From contig OY821521.1 in the NCBI GenBank assembly GCA_963682025.1, positions 97,710,854 through 97,774,853 of the forward strand: 64,000 nucleotides of DNA, given 5' to 3'. Below are positions 1-12,828 of this stretch, one piece after another; positions within the stretch are counted from its first letter, which is position 1; each line of letters starts with the position of its first letter. A program made the translations under genes and the position numbers. The stretch is from Cordilura impudica. Lineage: Eukaryota > Arthropoda > Insecta > Diptera > Scathophagidae. The notes beneath the pieces were generated by a model. It had not been told where the DNA came from. It saw only the letters and a program-made list of their open reading frames with translations, and searched no databases.

Positions 1-276
1 ACTCACTTTTTTTTTATTGAAAATAATATAATGTTAGTAAGTAAGGCGAGTTTGATTCATTTAAACATTAAACAAGTGTTTCTTTTATTTTTAATCCAGT
101 TTAAAGTGCTCAGTTTATCTGTATTTGGTGATGTTTCTTTTTTTACAACCTGCTTGTATACAACTTTTCTTGCTTCACTTTTTCTTGTTTATAATATATT
201 GTGTTTCGATTTTAAAAGCGATGAAGCCAGGGACCGAGAATAATTTTTATTTTCCGATATATATAATACAAATCAA

Positions 277-591
277 AACAAGTAAGAAAATGCTGTCTTG
301 ACCGACTATGTTATACCCGTATTATGCCTTTAGAGAGGAGGTCTCAGGTCCAACTACTTGGGTATAGAAAATAAGCATTACCAAATTCATTTCCATATGA
401 TAATTGGTACAAGGATCGTTCTATACCAGGCAAAAGCTTATATACCAAATTTTATAAAAACATTTCCCTTTGGACACACAGACAGACAGACGAACAGATG
501 GGCATCGCTAAATCGACTTACAAAGTGTTTCTGATTCGATCAGTCTATTAAAACTCATTATACCCTGACCAGATAGTGGTGTAGGGTATAA
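277..591 (-). repeat. R-family repeat, internally deleted copy
   Basis: Starts AACAAGTAAGAAAA and ends with the GTGTAGGGTATA end of the family (see 46747-47527 for the description). About 315 bp instead of 720-780, with the middle missing. The CAGACAGACAGACGAACAGA tract lies near 480-500. Confidence 0.75.
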
Positions 592-1136
592 GAACAGTGG
601 TCCTCGCATTAAATAATAATTTGTTCGTTTATCTAAATAATGATGCATTCCAGGAAACAAATCTTTATGCTAAAGGAGAGTGGAATTATCTATTGCTTAC
701 TAATTTGCTTCCATCTCTTTTCAGCAGCTAAAATGCCTTTCTTTTATTAAAACTGTGTGCATAAAAATCATACCACTGGAAGTGAAATAAGGGGACATAT
801 TCCAAATCGTTAAATAAATTTATACATTTCGGCTTATTTAGAAGCAATAAGGACAACAAAAAATATAAACTTTATCGTCTGCTCTTCATTCTCGGAAACA
901 AGATATTTAGCGCTTTCTATTTGCTGGGATGTCGCGAAGGCCAACTATTCTACATGGGCTTTGGTTCAACTATGGTGGGTGAAATAATCATTATCCAAAT
1001 ATAAGTTTTAAGGTTCATATCGAATATGATTACACTGTCGTACATTTTCATAAATTCCAAGTTATGGAGAAATTATTAGGCCAGTATAGTATAACTTTCA
1101 AAGGGTTTGCGTTTTGAGACCAAACTGTTAATGGCC
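592..1136. other. AT-rich stretch, nothing recognised
   Basis: No open frame above 60 codons, no splice-bounded exon and no clear repeat partner seen in this stretch. Confidence 0.5.
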
Positions 1137-1485
1137 TTTTATATTTACTAGCATATTCCAGCCCTCGAAATTCGAGTGCAATTTCTAGGAAATTTTATTT
1201 TTTCATTGAATAAAGACCCTTAAGGTGTGCTAATCAATTATAGCCAATTCGCAAATCAACAGAAAAAAACAAATTCATTTTTATTAGAAACATATTAACA
1301 AATATAATAAACACACACATAGCATTGTATAATTTTATGTATGTGTTAGTAGCAACTTTATATGTAATTTACTCAAACTAAAGAAAAAAATTTAAAAATC
1401 TGTAAATCTGCAAAGCGGCTAAAAACAAATACCTTTCAAATAATATACATTTGCTCAAAATCGGGATAAAACGGTAGAACAAAAC
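1137..1485 (+). repeat. dispersed repeat P, copy 1
   Basis: Shares long blocks with 21568-21860: a start containing the 13-bp palindrome CTCGAAATTCGAG, a middle with TTTTATGTATGTGTTAGTAG, and an end with TCTGTAAATCTGCAAA and ATACCTTTCAAATAATATAC. Same orientation in both copies. No coding potential; class unknown. Confidence 0.7.
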
Positions 1486-1522
1486 ATCGGTCACAAGAAA
1501 TCGCCTAGCCTATGAATATTAT

Positions 1523-2261
1523 AGATACCCTATGCCACTATGTGGTTTGTGTATAGTGACTTTGTGCTGCTGTTTGTAACTACCACAAATATTTGACCTA
1601 GACCCATCTTTTATTATACCGATCGAATCATAATCACTTTCTGAATCGATTTAGCGATGTCCGTCCGTCCGTCTGTGTCCATATAAACAAACTACAGGTC
1701 GCAAATATGAATATATTTCTATGAAATTTGGCATGTAAGCTTTTATCAACCATAGGATGAACCCTATTGAAAATGGTGAAATTCGGTCAATGTACAGACC
1801 TAGTCCCCATACAAATTACTCCTATGAAATCGACATAAATTGCCATAAGGTCCAAATTATCATATAGATCTCAGTCAACTTGGATTTGTATATGCTTATT
1901 ATATCCATTAATCAGTAGTCCAAAAATAATCCCTATAGGAAAATTCTTAGTCATAGGCTCCATATAGACCTGCTTCCCGATCTTCCTTAAATCTATCAGA
2001 AAACAAAAATATTGCACAGATGTTTCTCAAATTTGGTTTGTATATATTTTTTCAAAATATAAGTGACTTTGCGAAATATGGTCAGGATCGGTCCATTTTT
2101 CGACCTAGTCCCCGATATGAACTTTTTCATATCTGCAGCCAAAAAAAGTTAATAACAATGCCACTCAAATTTCATTTATATTTATTTTCTATATTCAATT
2201 AGCTGGACCGTAGAGATAGGGTATCGTATAGTCGGACCGAGTATAACTTTCTTACTTGTTT
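1523..2261 (+). repeat. R-family repeat, near full length
   Basis: Runs from GATACCCTATGCCAC to CTTACTTGTTT. It has CCGTCCGTCCGTCTG at about 1660-1675 and both subterminal TATACCC/GGGTAT blocks. It is the left member of a convergent pair with 2415-3137. Confidence 0.82.
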
Positions 2262-2414
2262 TCCTTAAGTATTTCTTCATTAAAATTAAAGCCAAAACTA
2301 TAAGAGTACAGCTTAAAAGCGGCTTTACTGCATAAGACGAATGGAAAACCTTCGGTTCCAATCGCGTAAAGTACAGGAATGAAAAAAAAACATATGATGC
2401 ACTAGGAAATATTT

Positions 2415-3137
2415 AACAAGTCTAGATCGACTATATGATATTCTACACCATGCGTTTAGAGACGCTATCCCTTAGGTCCAACTAATTATATATAGAAAAT
2501 AAGCATAAACCACATTTGAGTGGCATTGTTAATAATATTTTTTTTGCCCTTGGATATGAAAATGTTCATATCGGATGCACTATATTTTCATGGGGCTAGG
2601 TCTAAAAATGGACCGATTCTGACCATATTTGGTACTGTCACTTATTTTTTTGGAACAACATATGCAAACCACATTTGCGACAAATCTGTGCAATATTTTT
2701 ATTTTATAAATTTAAGTGAAGATCGGGAATTAGCTGCATATGGGGGCTATGACTAAGAATTGCCCTATAGGCTTTACTTTTGGACTACTGAAAACTGGAA
2801 GCAATAAACATACACAAATCCAATTTGACCGAGGTCTATATGATAATTTGGATATTATGGAAATTAAAATCGATCTCATAGGTGTCATTTGTATGGAGAC
2901 TAGGTCTGAACAGCGTTCATCCTATGGCCAATAAAAGCATATACACTAAATTTTAATAAAATATATTCATATTTGCGACCTGTAGTTTGATTAAAAAGTT
3001 TACATGGACACATAGACGGACAGACGGACGGATGGACATCGTTCATCGACTCAGAAAGTAATTCTGAATCGATCGGTATAATAAAAACATCAGCGCAATG
3101 TCATTATACCCTGACCAAAGAGTGGTACAGAGTATAA
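2415..3137 (-). repeat. R-family repeat, near full length, inverted
   Basis: Opposite orientation to the copy 153 bp to its left. Starts AACAAG and ends near AGAGTATAAA; the CAGACGGACGG tract lies at about 3020. Short frames in it (2520-2756, 2740-2934) recur in other copies with stops and are not genes. Confidence 0.82.
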
Positions 3138-4146
3138 AAATATATGTGTCGTATATTTTTTATAGTTGAAATTCGTAGAACTCGAGTAAAAACGATATTT
3201 TTCCAAGAAAAATTCTTCTTTCGAAAAAAATGACTTATTTCATTGCTAAGTGCTTAAAAATATTTTGAGTTGGTTTTGGCTTAATCTTTTCGGTCGTTGA
3301 TGGCCAGAAATTTGGCGAAAATTTATTAAAGAAAAGAGGAAACATTTTTGAAAATTCCATTCGATAAAATTAATTCAACTTCATCATTTACAAGGATATA
3401 ATAATAAAAATGACTTATTTATCTAAAATTATTTACTAAGCTACAATTTTGCTGGAGAATGAAATGAAAAATCATCAATGGTTCTGGAATTGCAGCTAAA
3501 AAACTAAATAAATATAAAAGGTCATAAAAAAAGTTTGGCCTGAGAACGTCAAACCCCTTAGAGGTTTTATTATGCCGGCCTAGTACTGATTTGGAGCTTC
3601 TCAGCCCCCAGAATAGCGGTCGAACTATGCCATAATATCTCAGAAAGAGAAGGTCCATAGATCATATTTAATATGCGATCTAACAAATATCTATTCACTA
3701 AATTTGAGTAAAATATTTCATACTTGATAAAACTGAGGTCGACTGAAGTTGGTTCTACACAAATAAATGTTTTGCTAGATCCGTATCTCAGAAATCAATT
3801 CATAACTTTTGACTTTATTAATAATTCTGCGGGAAATTAATAACTTTAAAGTTTTTCTGATTATAGTTTATGATTACACAGTGTAGCAAATTTTAAATTA
3901 ATGCTCATGAAGGAAACTGGATACCACGTTAAATTAGGATCCACATGTACTAAGGCTGAGTATGTTTTTCATTTCCTGCTCTTGATTCCTTTTTAGTATA
4001 CTTTAAAGTTTTAAAGGATATACATGTTACAATATTTTTAAAATAATTCTTCTTGTTGTATGATTACAAGTTTCAAGTCAGGAAGGGGAGTTTCGAGTTT
4101 TTATTTTTATACCTTCTGTCATAATGATTGTAACTATCAAAAATAT
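3138..4146. other. AT-rich stretch, nothing recognised
   Basis: Contains a 79-codon minus-strand frame (3419-3658) with no motif, splice context or repeat partner; I treat it as chance. Confidence 0.5.
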
Positions 4147-4640
4147 CTTTTATTATACCCATCAACTGATAATCATTTTTTTAGTCTTTGTAATCAAAAT
4201 GCAGGACGCAAATATGACTTTTAATAAAATATTGTAGCGGGTCCGTTCGTGGACAAATGCTATTGAAAGTGGTGAAAATCGGTGTATGGTCAGACCCATT
4301 CAAATGATTCGATTTAAATTAATATAAGATCCAAATTATGATATAGATATTGGTTAAATTGATTGATATGTGCCTATTACACCCATTAATCAGTTGTCCA
4401 AAAATAAACCCGCTAGGACCGTTCATAGACGTAGCCCCCATATGAAGTTGGTTCCCGATCTTCACCTAAATTTATCAAATAATAAAAATATTGCACAGAT
4501 TTCGTTGAAATTAGGTCCGTTTACAAATTTATGACAATTCCACTCAAGTCGGGTTTTATGCCAATTTCTATATCCAATTTGTTGGATCTAAGATCCCTTC
4601 TCTGAACTCATGGACGGTATAGACCGTTTAATAGAGTTAA
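4147..4640 (+). repeat. R-family repeat, decayed partial copy
   Basis: Recognisable blocks in family order: TTTATTATACCC, the CATTAATCAGT and GTCCAAAAATAAACCC core, then GGTATAGACCG at the end. The CCGTCC tract is deleted. Confidence 0.65.
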
Positions 4641-4938
4641 TATAAATTATTAAGGATAAAAGAATGCGAAAAATTAAAAATGTTCACCCTAGAATATCGT
4701 TGAAGATTTTCAATAAAAAAATTTTTGAAAACTAACAATGATTGTTGCCACTTAACTAATAATAACTTAATTTATTTAACTACATGCTACAATTTTTAAC
4801 ATTTACTTTTAAAATATTTTTGTACTCGAAATCTTAAAGGATATTCAAGGATGAAAATTTGAAATAAAAATGTATTAAACAGCAAAGACATGTTGTTAAC
4901 AGACAACTGTAAAAAGTATTTAAAATATCTTGAAAAAT

Positions 4939-5700
4939 TTGTGGTTTTCTAGAATAACCGCGTATGTCATAAAATCAAAATGTTCAGGGAAGCCAAAAAC
5001 CATTATATTTGAAATTATGGGCTCGATATAAAGTTCTTAGAGCCTTTTATTTAACAGTCCTGTAGATATGGGCAATAAATACTTTATATAAAATTTTGAG
5101 TCAAAAATCTTCAGAGGAATAGATCCTAGAGAAGGACGAAAAAAACAATATGTAAATAACACTTAAAGTGTGTGCAGATAAAACAACTTATGTCGACAAA
5201 CGTCGTTTTCTTTGAAAAAGAAAACTACCAATGCAACCACCCATGTAGACATATGTTGTTGTTGCTTGAAAAATGGACTTTTTTGTTCGTCAACAAAAAG
5301 TTAACGGGACTTAGGATGAGAGTATCAAGAATAATAGTGACAAAAAATAACAGAAATAAACACACAAGTTTTTATAAGTGGTTATAAACTGAAAAATAAT
5401 CCAGAATATTTTGCATTATTTTTCATTAATAACAACGTATGTCGCTATGTGTCGTTTTCTGAGAAAATAATTTGTCAGCGATCAAACGTAGGTTGACATA
5501 CGTCGATAGTACTGCAAATTTATTTAATAAACATTTAAGTTACGTCGTTATTTAAAGAAAAAACTCAGAAATGGTCAATTTTTTTTTTTTTTTTTTTTTT
5601 AATTTAACACATGTAAAGAGCGTTAAAAATTAATATATTTGGCATCGTTAACTCAAAACCGACAAAAATGGACATACGCGGTTATTCCAGAAAACCACAG
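4939..5700. mobile_element. 762-bp element with 30-bp terminal inverted repeats and 4-bp TSD (family E, copy 1)
   Basis: Left end TTGTGGTTTTCTAGAATAAC and right end (reverse complement) CTGTGGTTTTCTGGAATAAC match over about 30 bp, with two mismatches. AAAT flanks both sides (4935-4938 and 5701-5704), which fits a 4-bp target duplication. A second copy is at 37596-38343. The interior is non-coding and repeats the words CGTATGTC and ACGTCG several times, possible transposase-binding sites. A T-run sits at 5579-5600. The superfamily is unknown to me. Confidence 0.82.
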
Positions 5701-6230
5701 AAATGTTCATCTTTCAAAAATTCAAAGATAAAAAAATTAAATAGCGATTACGCAGTTCTCTAGTTTCACATGTATATAGTTTCGATCATGGGCGCAAACG
5801 GCTGTTCCATGGTATTATAGGAACATATAAATACATTTATTTATAAAATTAATATAAAATTCAGAAATCGAACCTTATAAACATTATTCAACAAATTTCA
5901 AAAAAACGTTCATTCTATTTTCAAAACATTTTCCTACTTATAAATATTTTTTATAATTTAGGTACTCATTTATTGTATTTTTCAATTGCGTGCATAAAAA
6001 ACTCAAAAAGAAACACTCTACACCTTACTATTTTAGTATCTAAAGCTCTAAAACAAAAATACCTTTCCCTGGGTAAAATACAAAACACAAAACATTAATA
6101 CACAACTATGAAGTTAGTTGTATATTAAAAACAATTTTATAACCCTAAAAGATAATGTACAAACATACTCGTATATATTCATATATCTGCATAAATTAAG
6201 AGCAACAACAACATAAAAGGAAACAAAAAT
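5701..6230. other. AT-rich stretch, nothing recognised
   Basis: Low-complexity A/T sequence without frames, splice-bounded exons or repeat partners that I could identify. Confidence 0.5.
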
Positions 6231-6593
6231 ACAAGTAAGAAAATTGTAGTCGGTCTATTCCAACCACATAATGTGTAAGTATGCCAAACACTTAAAATTC
6301 TTTCGATTAAGATTTAAATGAATATGAAATGTGTCTCCTTTTTAACTGATGATTCATGACACTTGTGTATCAATATTTTTTTGTAGTATAATGTATGTAG
6401 GTCCTAGATGAGAAGACAGACTCGGACTTATTTTTACTGCAAATAAAACTATTTTTGCAACTTGAACAGACAGACGAGCGCAGGAATATTATTAAAGCGA
6501 TTCTGATTAAAAAGCAATGGCCATAATTAAAGATGTGTTTAGGTCAAATATTTTTGATAGTTACAAACATCACAATTAGGTGTAGGGTACATA
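6231..6593 (-). repeat. R-family repeat, internally deleted
   Basis: Starts ACAAGTAAGAAAATTGTAGT and ends GTGTAGGGTAC. Only about half the family length remains, with a decayed CAGACAGACGAGCG tract. Confidence 0.65.
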
Positions 6594-6963
6594 AATTATG
6601 AAAAAAAAAAATAGCAGTCAACATACATAGTCACAAAAAAATTTTAAAAATTTTAAGAAATGTGTAAAAAAAACAAACAAACAAACAGCATTAAACAACA
6701 CGAAAATAACACATCTTTATGACCACCAGATGAAAAAAAAAATCTTATTGTATGAATATACGAATTGTATAGTTTTTATTCATATAAATAATAAATACAA
6801 ACATAGAGATACGACAAAGCAGACAGGCGGACAGAATAGAGTGGAATATTAACTTTCTTTTGCACACATTGGTAGGAGAAGAAATAAAACGGGTATCATC
6901 ACACAAATTATACACTTATGTGCATACTTACATACCAAATGTTCGCTCATATGTGTATTGTAT
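6594..6963. other. A-rich low-complexity stretch
   Basis: Contains AAACAAACAAACAAACAG near 6670 and a lone CAGACAGGCGGACAGA near 6820 that resembles the R tract. Nothing else is recognisable. Confidence 0.45.
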
Positions 6964-7250
6964 TTATACCCTATACCAGTCAGTGGTCATGTTTAAATGA
7001 GTTTGTGCCAATTGTTGTGTGTACCAAAAATACTTGAACCAGACTGAAACATTTATTATTCCGATAATGATACTGAGTCGATTAAGCGATGTCCGTCCGT
7101 CTGTCCTTCCATACAAACCTTGTAGGCAAAGTACAGAATTACACATCCAGATTATTATACCGATATATCTTGGCATGTGTGTTTATTACATAGAGCAACA
7201 AACAAAAATTTTCAGACCAATTTTAGTCATAATTCCTATATAGAGGTATT
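6964..7250 (+). repeat. R-family repeat, 5' part cut by a LINE
   Basis: Has the TATACCCTATACCAG start and GATGTCCGTCCGTCTGTCC tract (about 7088). It stops near 7250, shortly before the LINE. The family end appears again at 9176-9240, so the LINE probably inserted in this copy. The short overlapping frames here are repeat artefacts. Confidence 0.6.
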
Positions 7251-7344
7251 CCATTAAAAATTTGTAAACTCTTAAGAAAGTGGCATAGAAAATAATGAAT
7301 TTTATGATGATTTTCCCTGTAATAATTTAAACATTCTCAAATTT

Positions 7345-9030
7345 ACCTTTCAGTGTGTAACACTAACAGAGGTAGTTGAAAGTTTTAATGCTATTAAATC
7401 GAATGCAGTGGGCCTTGATAATATACACCCCAGATTTTAAAAAATGATTTTACCATGGATTGTCCGTTACATAATGTACTTGTTTAACTCCATAATCACT
7501 ACTAGCATCTTTCCAATGGAGTGGAAGCATGCCAAAATTATACCAATACCAAAAACGGGTAACGGATACCGCCCGATTGCAATTCTTCCATATCTCTCAA
7601 AAGTTTTCGAGCACCTTTTACACAGACAAATCTTTAGGTATTTAAACGACAACAACTTACTTACTGAGCGTCAATCTGGTTTCAGACCACAACATAGCTG
7701 TATAACAGCTTTATCTGATGTAGTTGAGGAGATAAGAAGTAACATGGATGATGGAAAAATATTTTTTTTGGTTTTGGACCACTCAAAGGCATTTGACACG
7801 GTGCACCACTCAATTTTATGCCTCAAAATGAAGAGGTTTTTTAACTTTTCTACATTAGCAGTTAGGCTCATGTTTTCATATCACACAAATAGATCCCAAT
7901 CTGTTGCTAATGGTAGCTCCATCTCAAACTCACTGCAAGTTGTAAGAGGGGTACTACAGGGTTCAATCTTTGGACCACTACTTTACTCGATATATGCCAA
8001 TGATCTTCAACAACAAATTAAATTCTCTAAGGTTCAGATGTACGCTGATGGCATTCAGCTATATTAAAGTAGTACCAATAATTCAATTATTTCCAAAACT
8101 CAAGAACTAAATTATGATCTCAAACGTATTCTAAATTGGGCAAAGGCAAGTGGTCTACGACTTATCCAAAATCTAAGTGTATTATAATAAAGAAGAAAGT
8201 GGTGCATTTGGAGAATGAGATTAATGTCTTCCTTGGGGGCTCTAAAATTGACATCGTGGACTCTGTACGAAATTTCGGAGTTGTTTTTAATGGAACTCTG
8301 ACTTGGCCAGATCATATTAATCAATCCTGTGGCAGAATTTATAGTATGTTAAGAAGCTTATGGTTAACACAGCACTTTACTCCACCGAAAATAAGATTGC
8401 TTCTTGCTAAAAGATATCTGTTACCAACATTACTATATGCATCTGAGGTTTTCACAGGTCGCAACTCTAGGGATAACGGAAAACTAACTGTAACTTTCAA
8501 CAACATTATTCGCTATATCTTTGGATTAAGAAAATTTGATCATGTATCCCAATACTCGTGTCATGTCTTACACATGTCATTTGATAACTATATTAAATCC
8601 AAGAACATTATATTTCTACATAAAATTATTATAACAAAGGCCCCAAAATATCTTCTTGAACGATTAAAGTTTGCAAGATCTTCCAGAGGGAATCGAATAA
8701 TTCAATTTAAATACCGGGACCATGCCTCTGAATGTCAATTTTTTATTATAACTATTCGTCCCTGGAATCAGCTTCCTAATGTCATGCAAAATACAAGCAA
8801 CGCAATAGGGTTTAGAAAATTACCAATACCAATACTTTAATTGATTTTATTTGATTTTTTTAATGTTTTTGAATTGTAATTTATAATATTTTAAATTTAG
8901 ATTAAGAGTTACTGGTGTTAAATATATAGTGAATAACTTATCTGACTCCATTACTGTAATTTATAAGATACTGTGTCTTGTTGTAATGGAAAATCGCATT
9001 TAATAAATAAATACAAATAGAAATACAAAT
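7345..9030 (+). pseudogene. 5'-truncated non-LTR retrotransposon, reverse transcriptase region
   Basis: A relic of the second ORF of a jockey/CR1-like LINE. From about 7360 the frame reads LTEVVESFNAIKSNAVGLDN, then after one stop continues open at 7444-8067. RT motifs in order: YRPIAILPYLSKVFEHLL, RQSGFRPQHSC, VLDHSKAFDTVHHSIL, VRGVLQGSIFGPLL and QMYADGIQLY. The catalytic YADD box has become YADG, so the enzyme would be inactive. The thumb and C-terminal part continue in another frame to 8840, after an in-frame TAA at 8065-8067 and a frameshift. A non-coding 3' tail ends in an AATAAATAAATACAAATA-type repeat near 9000-9030. The upstream endonuclease and first ORF are absent, as in most truncated insertions. 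Confidence 0.88.
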
Positions 9031-9175
9031 GCTATTTGTAAATGTAATTATCAAATAAAAGTGATCTCACTTAATATAGACTTGTGCGCTCAACTTTTAG
9101 ACCACATATAATAATACGAATTTAACTTTAATATATTTATTTATTATAAGTTTGTTTAATTTGAAATCCTTATCC

Positions 9176-9240
9176 CAAGTTCATGGTATAGGGTATCGTA
9201 TAGTCGACCTTTATTGGCTATGATATTTTTTTATTTGTTT
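9176..9240 (+). repeat. R-family terminal fragment
   Basis: CATGGTATAGGGTATCGTAT followed by AGTCGACC matches the R 3' end. Probably the other side of the copy interrupted by the LINE. Confidence 0.5.
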
Positions 9241-10900
9241 TGGTTAGTGTTGTTTATGGGATATTCCGTTATTCGGATTTTTACCATTGCAGATCGTTTT
9301 ATGAAACTAACACTTGGATGTAATATTTTCAGCAGAGTTCACTTTTAATTTTTGTTCCCAGAAATAACAAAGAACTTGCAATAGTCCATTATAAACATGA
9401 CTTTTTTCAACTATAATGAACATTATTAAGTAAATTTACTTAACTGCACGACTCGCTGCCGTCTGTAAAAAAGTAAATAGGGTCAAAGGTTGTATTGTTA
9501 GAGGAGAGTTAATTGAAAGTAATCCCTAATAAAAAAAAAAAAACAAAAATTTGTGAACAATGACCTTTAGTGATTCATTGCAGCGATGGGCTTATTGTTG
9601 ACACTAATTCAGCTGCATAAATTCTCAGGATAAGAAATTAAATCTCAGTACTATATAAAGTAGTGGCAATGCACTTGTTAAAATTTTCTTACAATGTTAG
9701 CAAAAAAGCTTCTACAGTACTAACTTAAAAGCATTTACAACAAGTATGTAAATCAAACCAAGTTAACTACGCGAAATGCAGAGCAAATTATGATTAAATA
9801 TTATGTGGTCATTCACTTCACATAAATACTAAAAGTTTCAAAGTTTTTGCTAGTCGGGAAGTTGTTGAGAATTCAATAATAAAAATCCACCTCAAGAGAA
9901 CCTTTCAGGTTAACCACAAAAAAAATTAATCAAACAATTTAGAAATTGATTAAATAATATATTTGCATCCACTTTAGATAAATGCTGAATATTTTAAAAA
10001 GAGCTACATTAAAGCATGTAAAAAGCTATTAACTAGCACTTGCAACTCGAAATTTTGAAAAAAAAATTTCAAAAAATGTCACGGCAATGCCATTCTAATT
10101 TTTCTTATTGAGATGTTATCAATAATTTAAGCGTTAAGCTCCCGTTATATTATTACTTTTTTTTTCATAAAAATACATTTTCTAGGCTCTTTCAAAATTT
10201 TTTCGCTTATTGCGATTACTGGCACTGTTGTGTTAAATCTTTAAACTATTTTTAAGAAAAATCCCAGATTTTGCGTACAAAAATTATTAAATCCAAAGAT
10301 CAAATTAAAAATTATGATACCAGATTTTACTTCGTCTGAATGAAAATATCACAAATGTGTGTCTTTCACTTTCTATGAACAGTAATTGGCTTTTGTCGAA
10401 GTTGTTTAGATAAAAACGAGTAAGCTATAATCAATCCAGGCCCAAATACTACGTTCCGGAAATGATTCTATATCAAGAAACGTAATGATCACATCCAAAT
10501 TATGTTAAGTGATTATTGGATATAATTGCAAATTATAATAAACCACTTCAATATTTGCTTTCTGCACTTAAATTGCTTCTGATTCGATCGCTATATCCTG
10601 GCCACAAAATGATGTAGAAGATAAGGAAAGGGACACAATTGAACAACTTTTATGATTACTTATGTTACACGTTTGCTTGGTTTAGAATCATGTTCTCTTG
10701 CTACATTTAAATCTTTATTCAAAGCCGGCTTCCTTCCTAGCTAATTTTAAACACTTTCGGTAAAAGTATTTTTCGTTTTAGTATATGTAGTTGAATTTTA
10801 AAAAATTTTTATTAAAATTTTAAATTATTTTAAAGTTTATTTATTAAAAATTAAACGAATAACCGGATCTTGAATTGAATACCCTAAAAGAAAAGTGTTG
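9241..10900. other. AT-rich stretch with one R remnant
   Basis: No frames above 60 codons. A short R-like end (TTCTGATTCGATCG to GATGTAGAAGATAAGG) sits at 10565-10622 in minus orientation. I see nothing else. Confidence 0.45.
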
Positions 10901-12470
10901 GACGGAATGATATTGTACGTACATACTCGTGCATGCCATAAAAATAATATAAAATACGAGTATTATGAGAAATTTCACATACGACTTACATACGACGTAC
11001 ATACATGCCACCACTATTGGTGGTAGAGGCAGCAGAAGTAGATTTCTTCAAGAAAAATATACAAACATACAACAACAACAAAAAAAAAAAACTTTATACA
11101 GATAGGCATACATATGTAAGAAGTTAGGTTTAGTTGGATGTATGTATGTATGTATGTATATTGGATGATGATGGGATGGATGATGGATGTATGTAACTAT
11201 ATTATTTGTACGTACGGGAATGTGTAAAATCTAGACACTTGCTGCAAGAGACTGGGAGATATTTTCTTTTTTATTTTATCAACTTGGATCTTGTTCGATT
11301 TGTGGATTTTATTTATTTTCTTTTTTCTTCTTCTTCTTCTTCTTTTTGTGATTTCGTTGAAGCAAAAAAAAACTTTTCTAATTTTTGTATTGTAGTTTTT
11401 AAAACTTTTTCTTTTTAATGAACTAGAATAGAATATATTTTCAAAATATATGTTTGCATTTATGTATAATAGTATAATAATTTGTATTTCCACTGTTTAA
11501 CACACACAATCACGAATACTAGACGAATTCATATAAGAATAACAAATAGTTTTGTTGTTTTAATTTTATTTTGTTTCTTTTTTTTTCAAAATTCCACACA
11601 GAAATGATTGTGCCTTTTCAAGTTAAATTTGTGAATTCGTTTAGTTTATTCCGCTTTGTTGTACCCTCAGTGGCAACGTTCGACTCGTAACTGTTGTTGT
11701 TGAATCAGCAACATTTTGTTTAGGCTCGTTCGATAACAAACTACACAGACACATTTTCCACTTGCAGTTCGTTCATTAAGCCATACTTTATTTAAATTAA
11801 TCCTTTAATGAACCAACATTTGAGCAATCATATTCTTGAATGGAAAACAGATTAAAAACAAAAATAATTTTAAAGAAAACTTTTTATGTAGAAATGTATG
11901 TTTCTCAAAATATTCTAAATAAAAATTATTAAATGTAAATATATTAATCTATTGATTGCTACCATCTCTCATAAACCAAGACAATTTTAGATTCGTAAAA
12001 AGCCTACATTTGACATTGAAGGGTTAATAGTTAGTGTTTATTTAGTTATTGTTGCTGCGGCTGCTATTGTTGTTGTAGTGCTTACTGGTCATAAAGTGAG
12101 ATCATCTAACCAACCAAAAACTCCATCATACTCAACTAACTAACTAACAAACTAACTAAGTAACACACACACTCGCCAGCTGGCTCACTAACAACTCGTA
12201 CAACAACACAATACCATTCACTTGTTTTGTGTGGTACTCATTTTGTTCATATTTGGCTATAATGCTCTAACGAACCCTCTCGTACTTAACAATCGTATAC
12301 TCATGGTTGTTGGTGAGTATAAACTGATATGCATACATATGTATGTGCTCGTATTTTGAATTTTAGTATTGCCAACTATTTGATAATCTGTTTAACTCTC
12401 TGTATATATATTGCATTTTTGTTGTCATTTGTTTTGTGCTTCTTAACGAATTAAAAAATTTCAAACATTT
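10901..12470. repeat. simple-repeat-rich region
   Basis: Contains ATGTATGTATGTATGTATGT at about 11139-11158, a GGATGATG-type run to 11190, a (TTC)n run at 11324-11344, CTAACTAACTAACAAACTAA near 12137, and GTTGTTGTTG/GCTGCGGCTGC words at 11690-11705 and 12050-12075. Such composition is common in fly 5' UTRs and promoter regions, but no exon can be defined. The two frames at 11197-11493 and 11206-11418 read through the TTC run and are artefacts. Confidence 0.5.
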
Positions 12471-12828
12471 TGGGTGCAGCTTTTTAAATAACATATTGCC
12501 ATATTGTTTTAATGAATATGGGGGGATTTAATGCAATTTTGTTAAAGCAAAATTGTTGTTGGTTTTCTCTTCAAGTTTGTTTCTTAAGTCTTCTGTTAAT
12601 ATTCTAGCAAAAAAAAAAAATAAAATAATAAGACTTTTCCAAGCAGGACAAAACTAAAGCGCTTTTTTGTAATTAAAGATTACATTTAAACCTTACAAGG
12701 AACCAGGTTCGAACCTTTTATATTCTAACGTTACTTCCCAACAATTGAAATGAAGTCAATCTCAGAAATTATGTTCTTAATTGTTATTTGGATATAACTT
12801 AAAAAATTTTCAAATATGTCAACATAAG

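Noticed and set aside
1660..1680. CCGTCC tandem tracts as CRISPR-like or independent satellite arrays
   Set aside because: Each tract is only 3-5 units and always in the same place within an R copy.
11197..11493. 98-codon minus frame with an arginine run, overlapping a 70-codon plus frame
   Set aside because: Both read the TTC microsatellite; no motif and no repeat partner.
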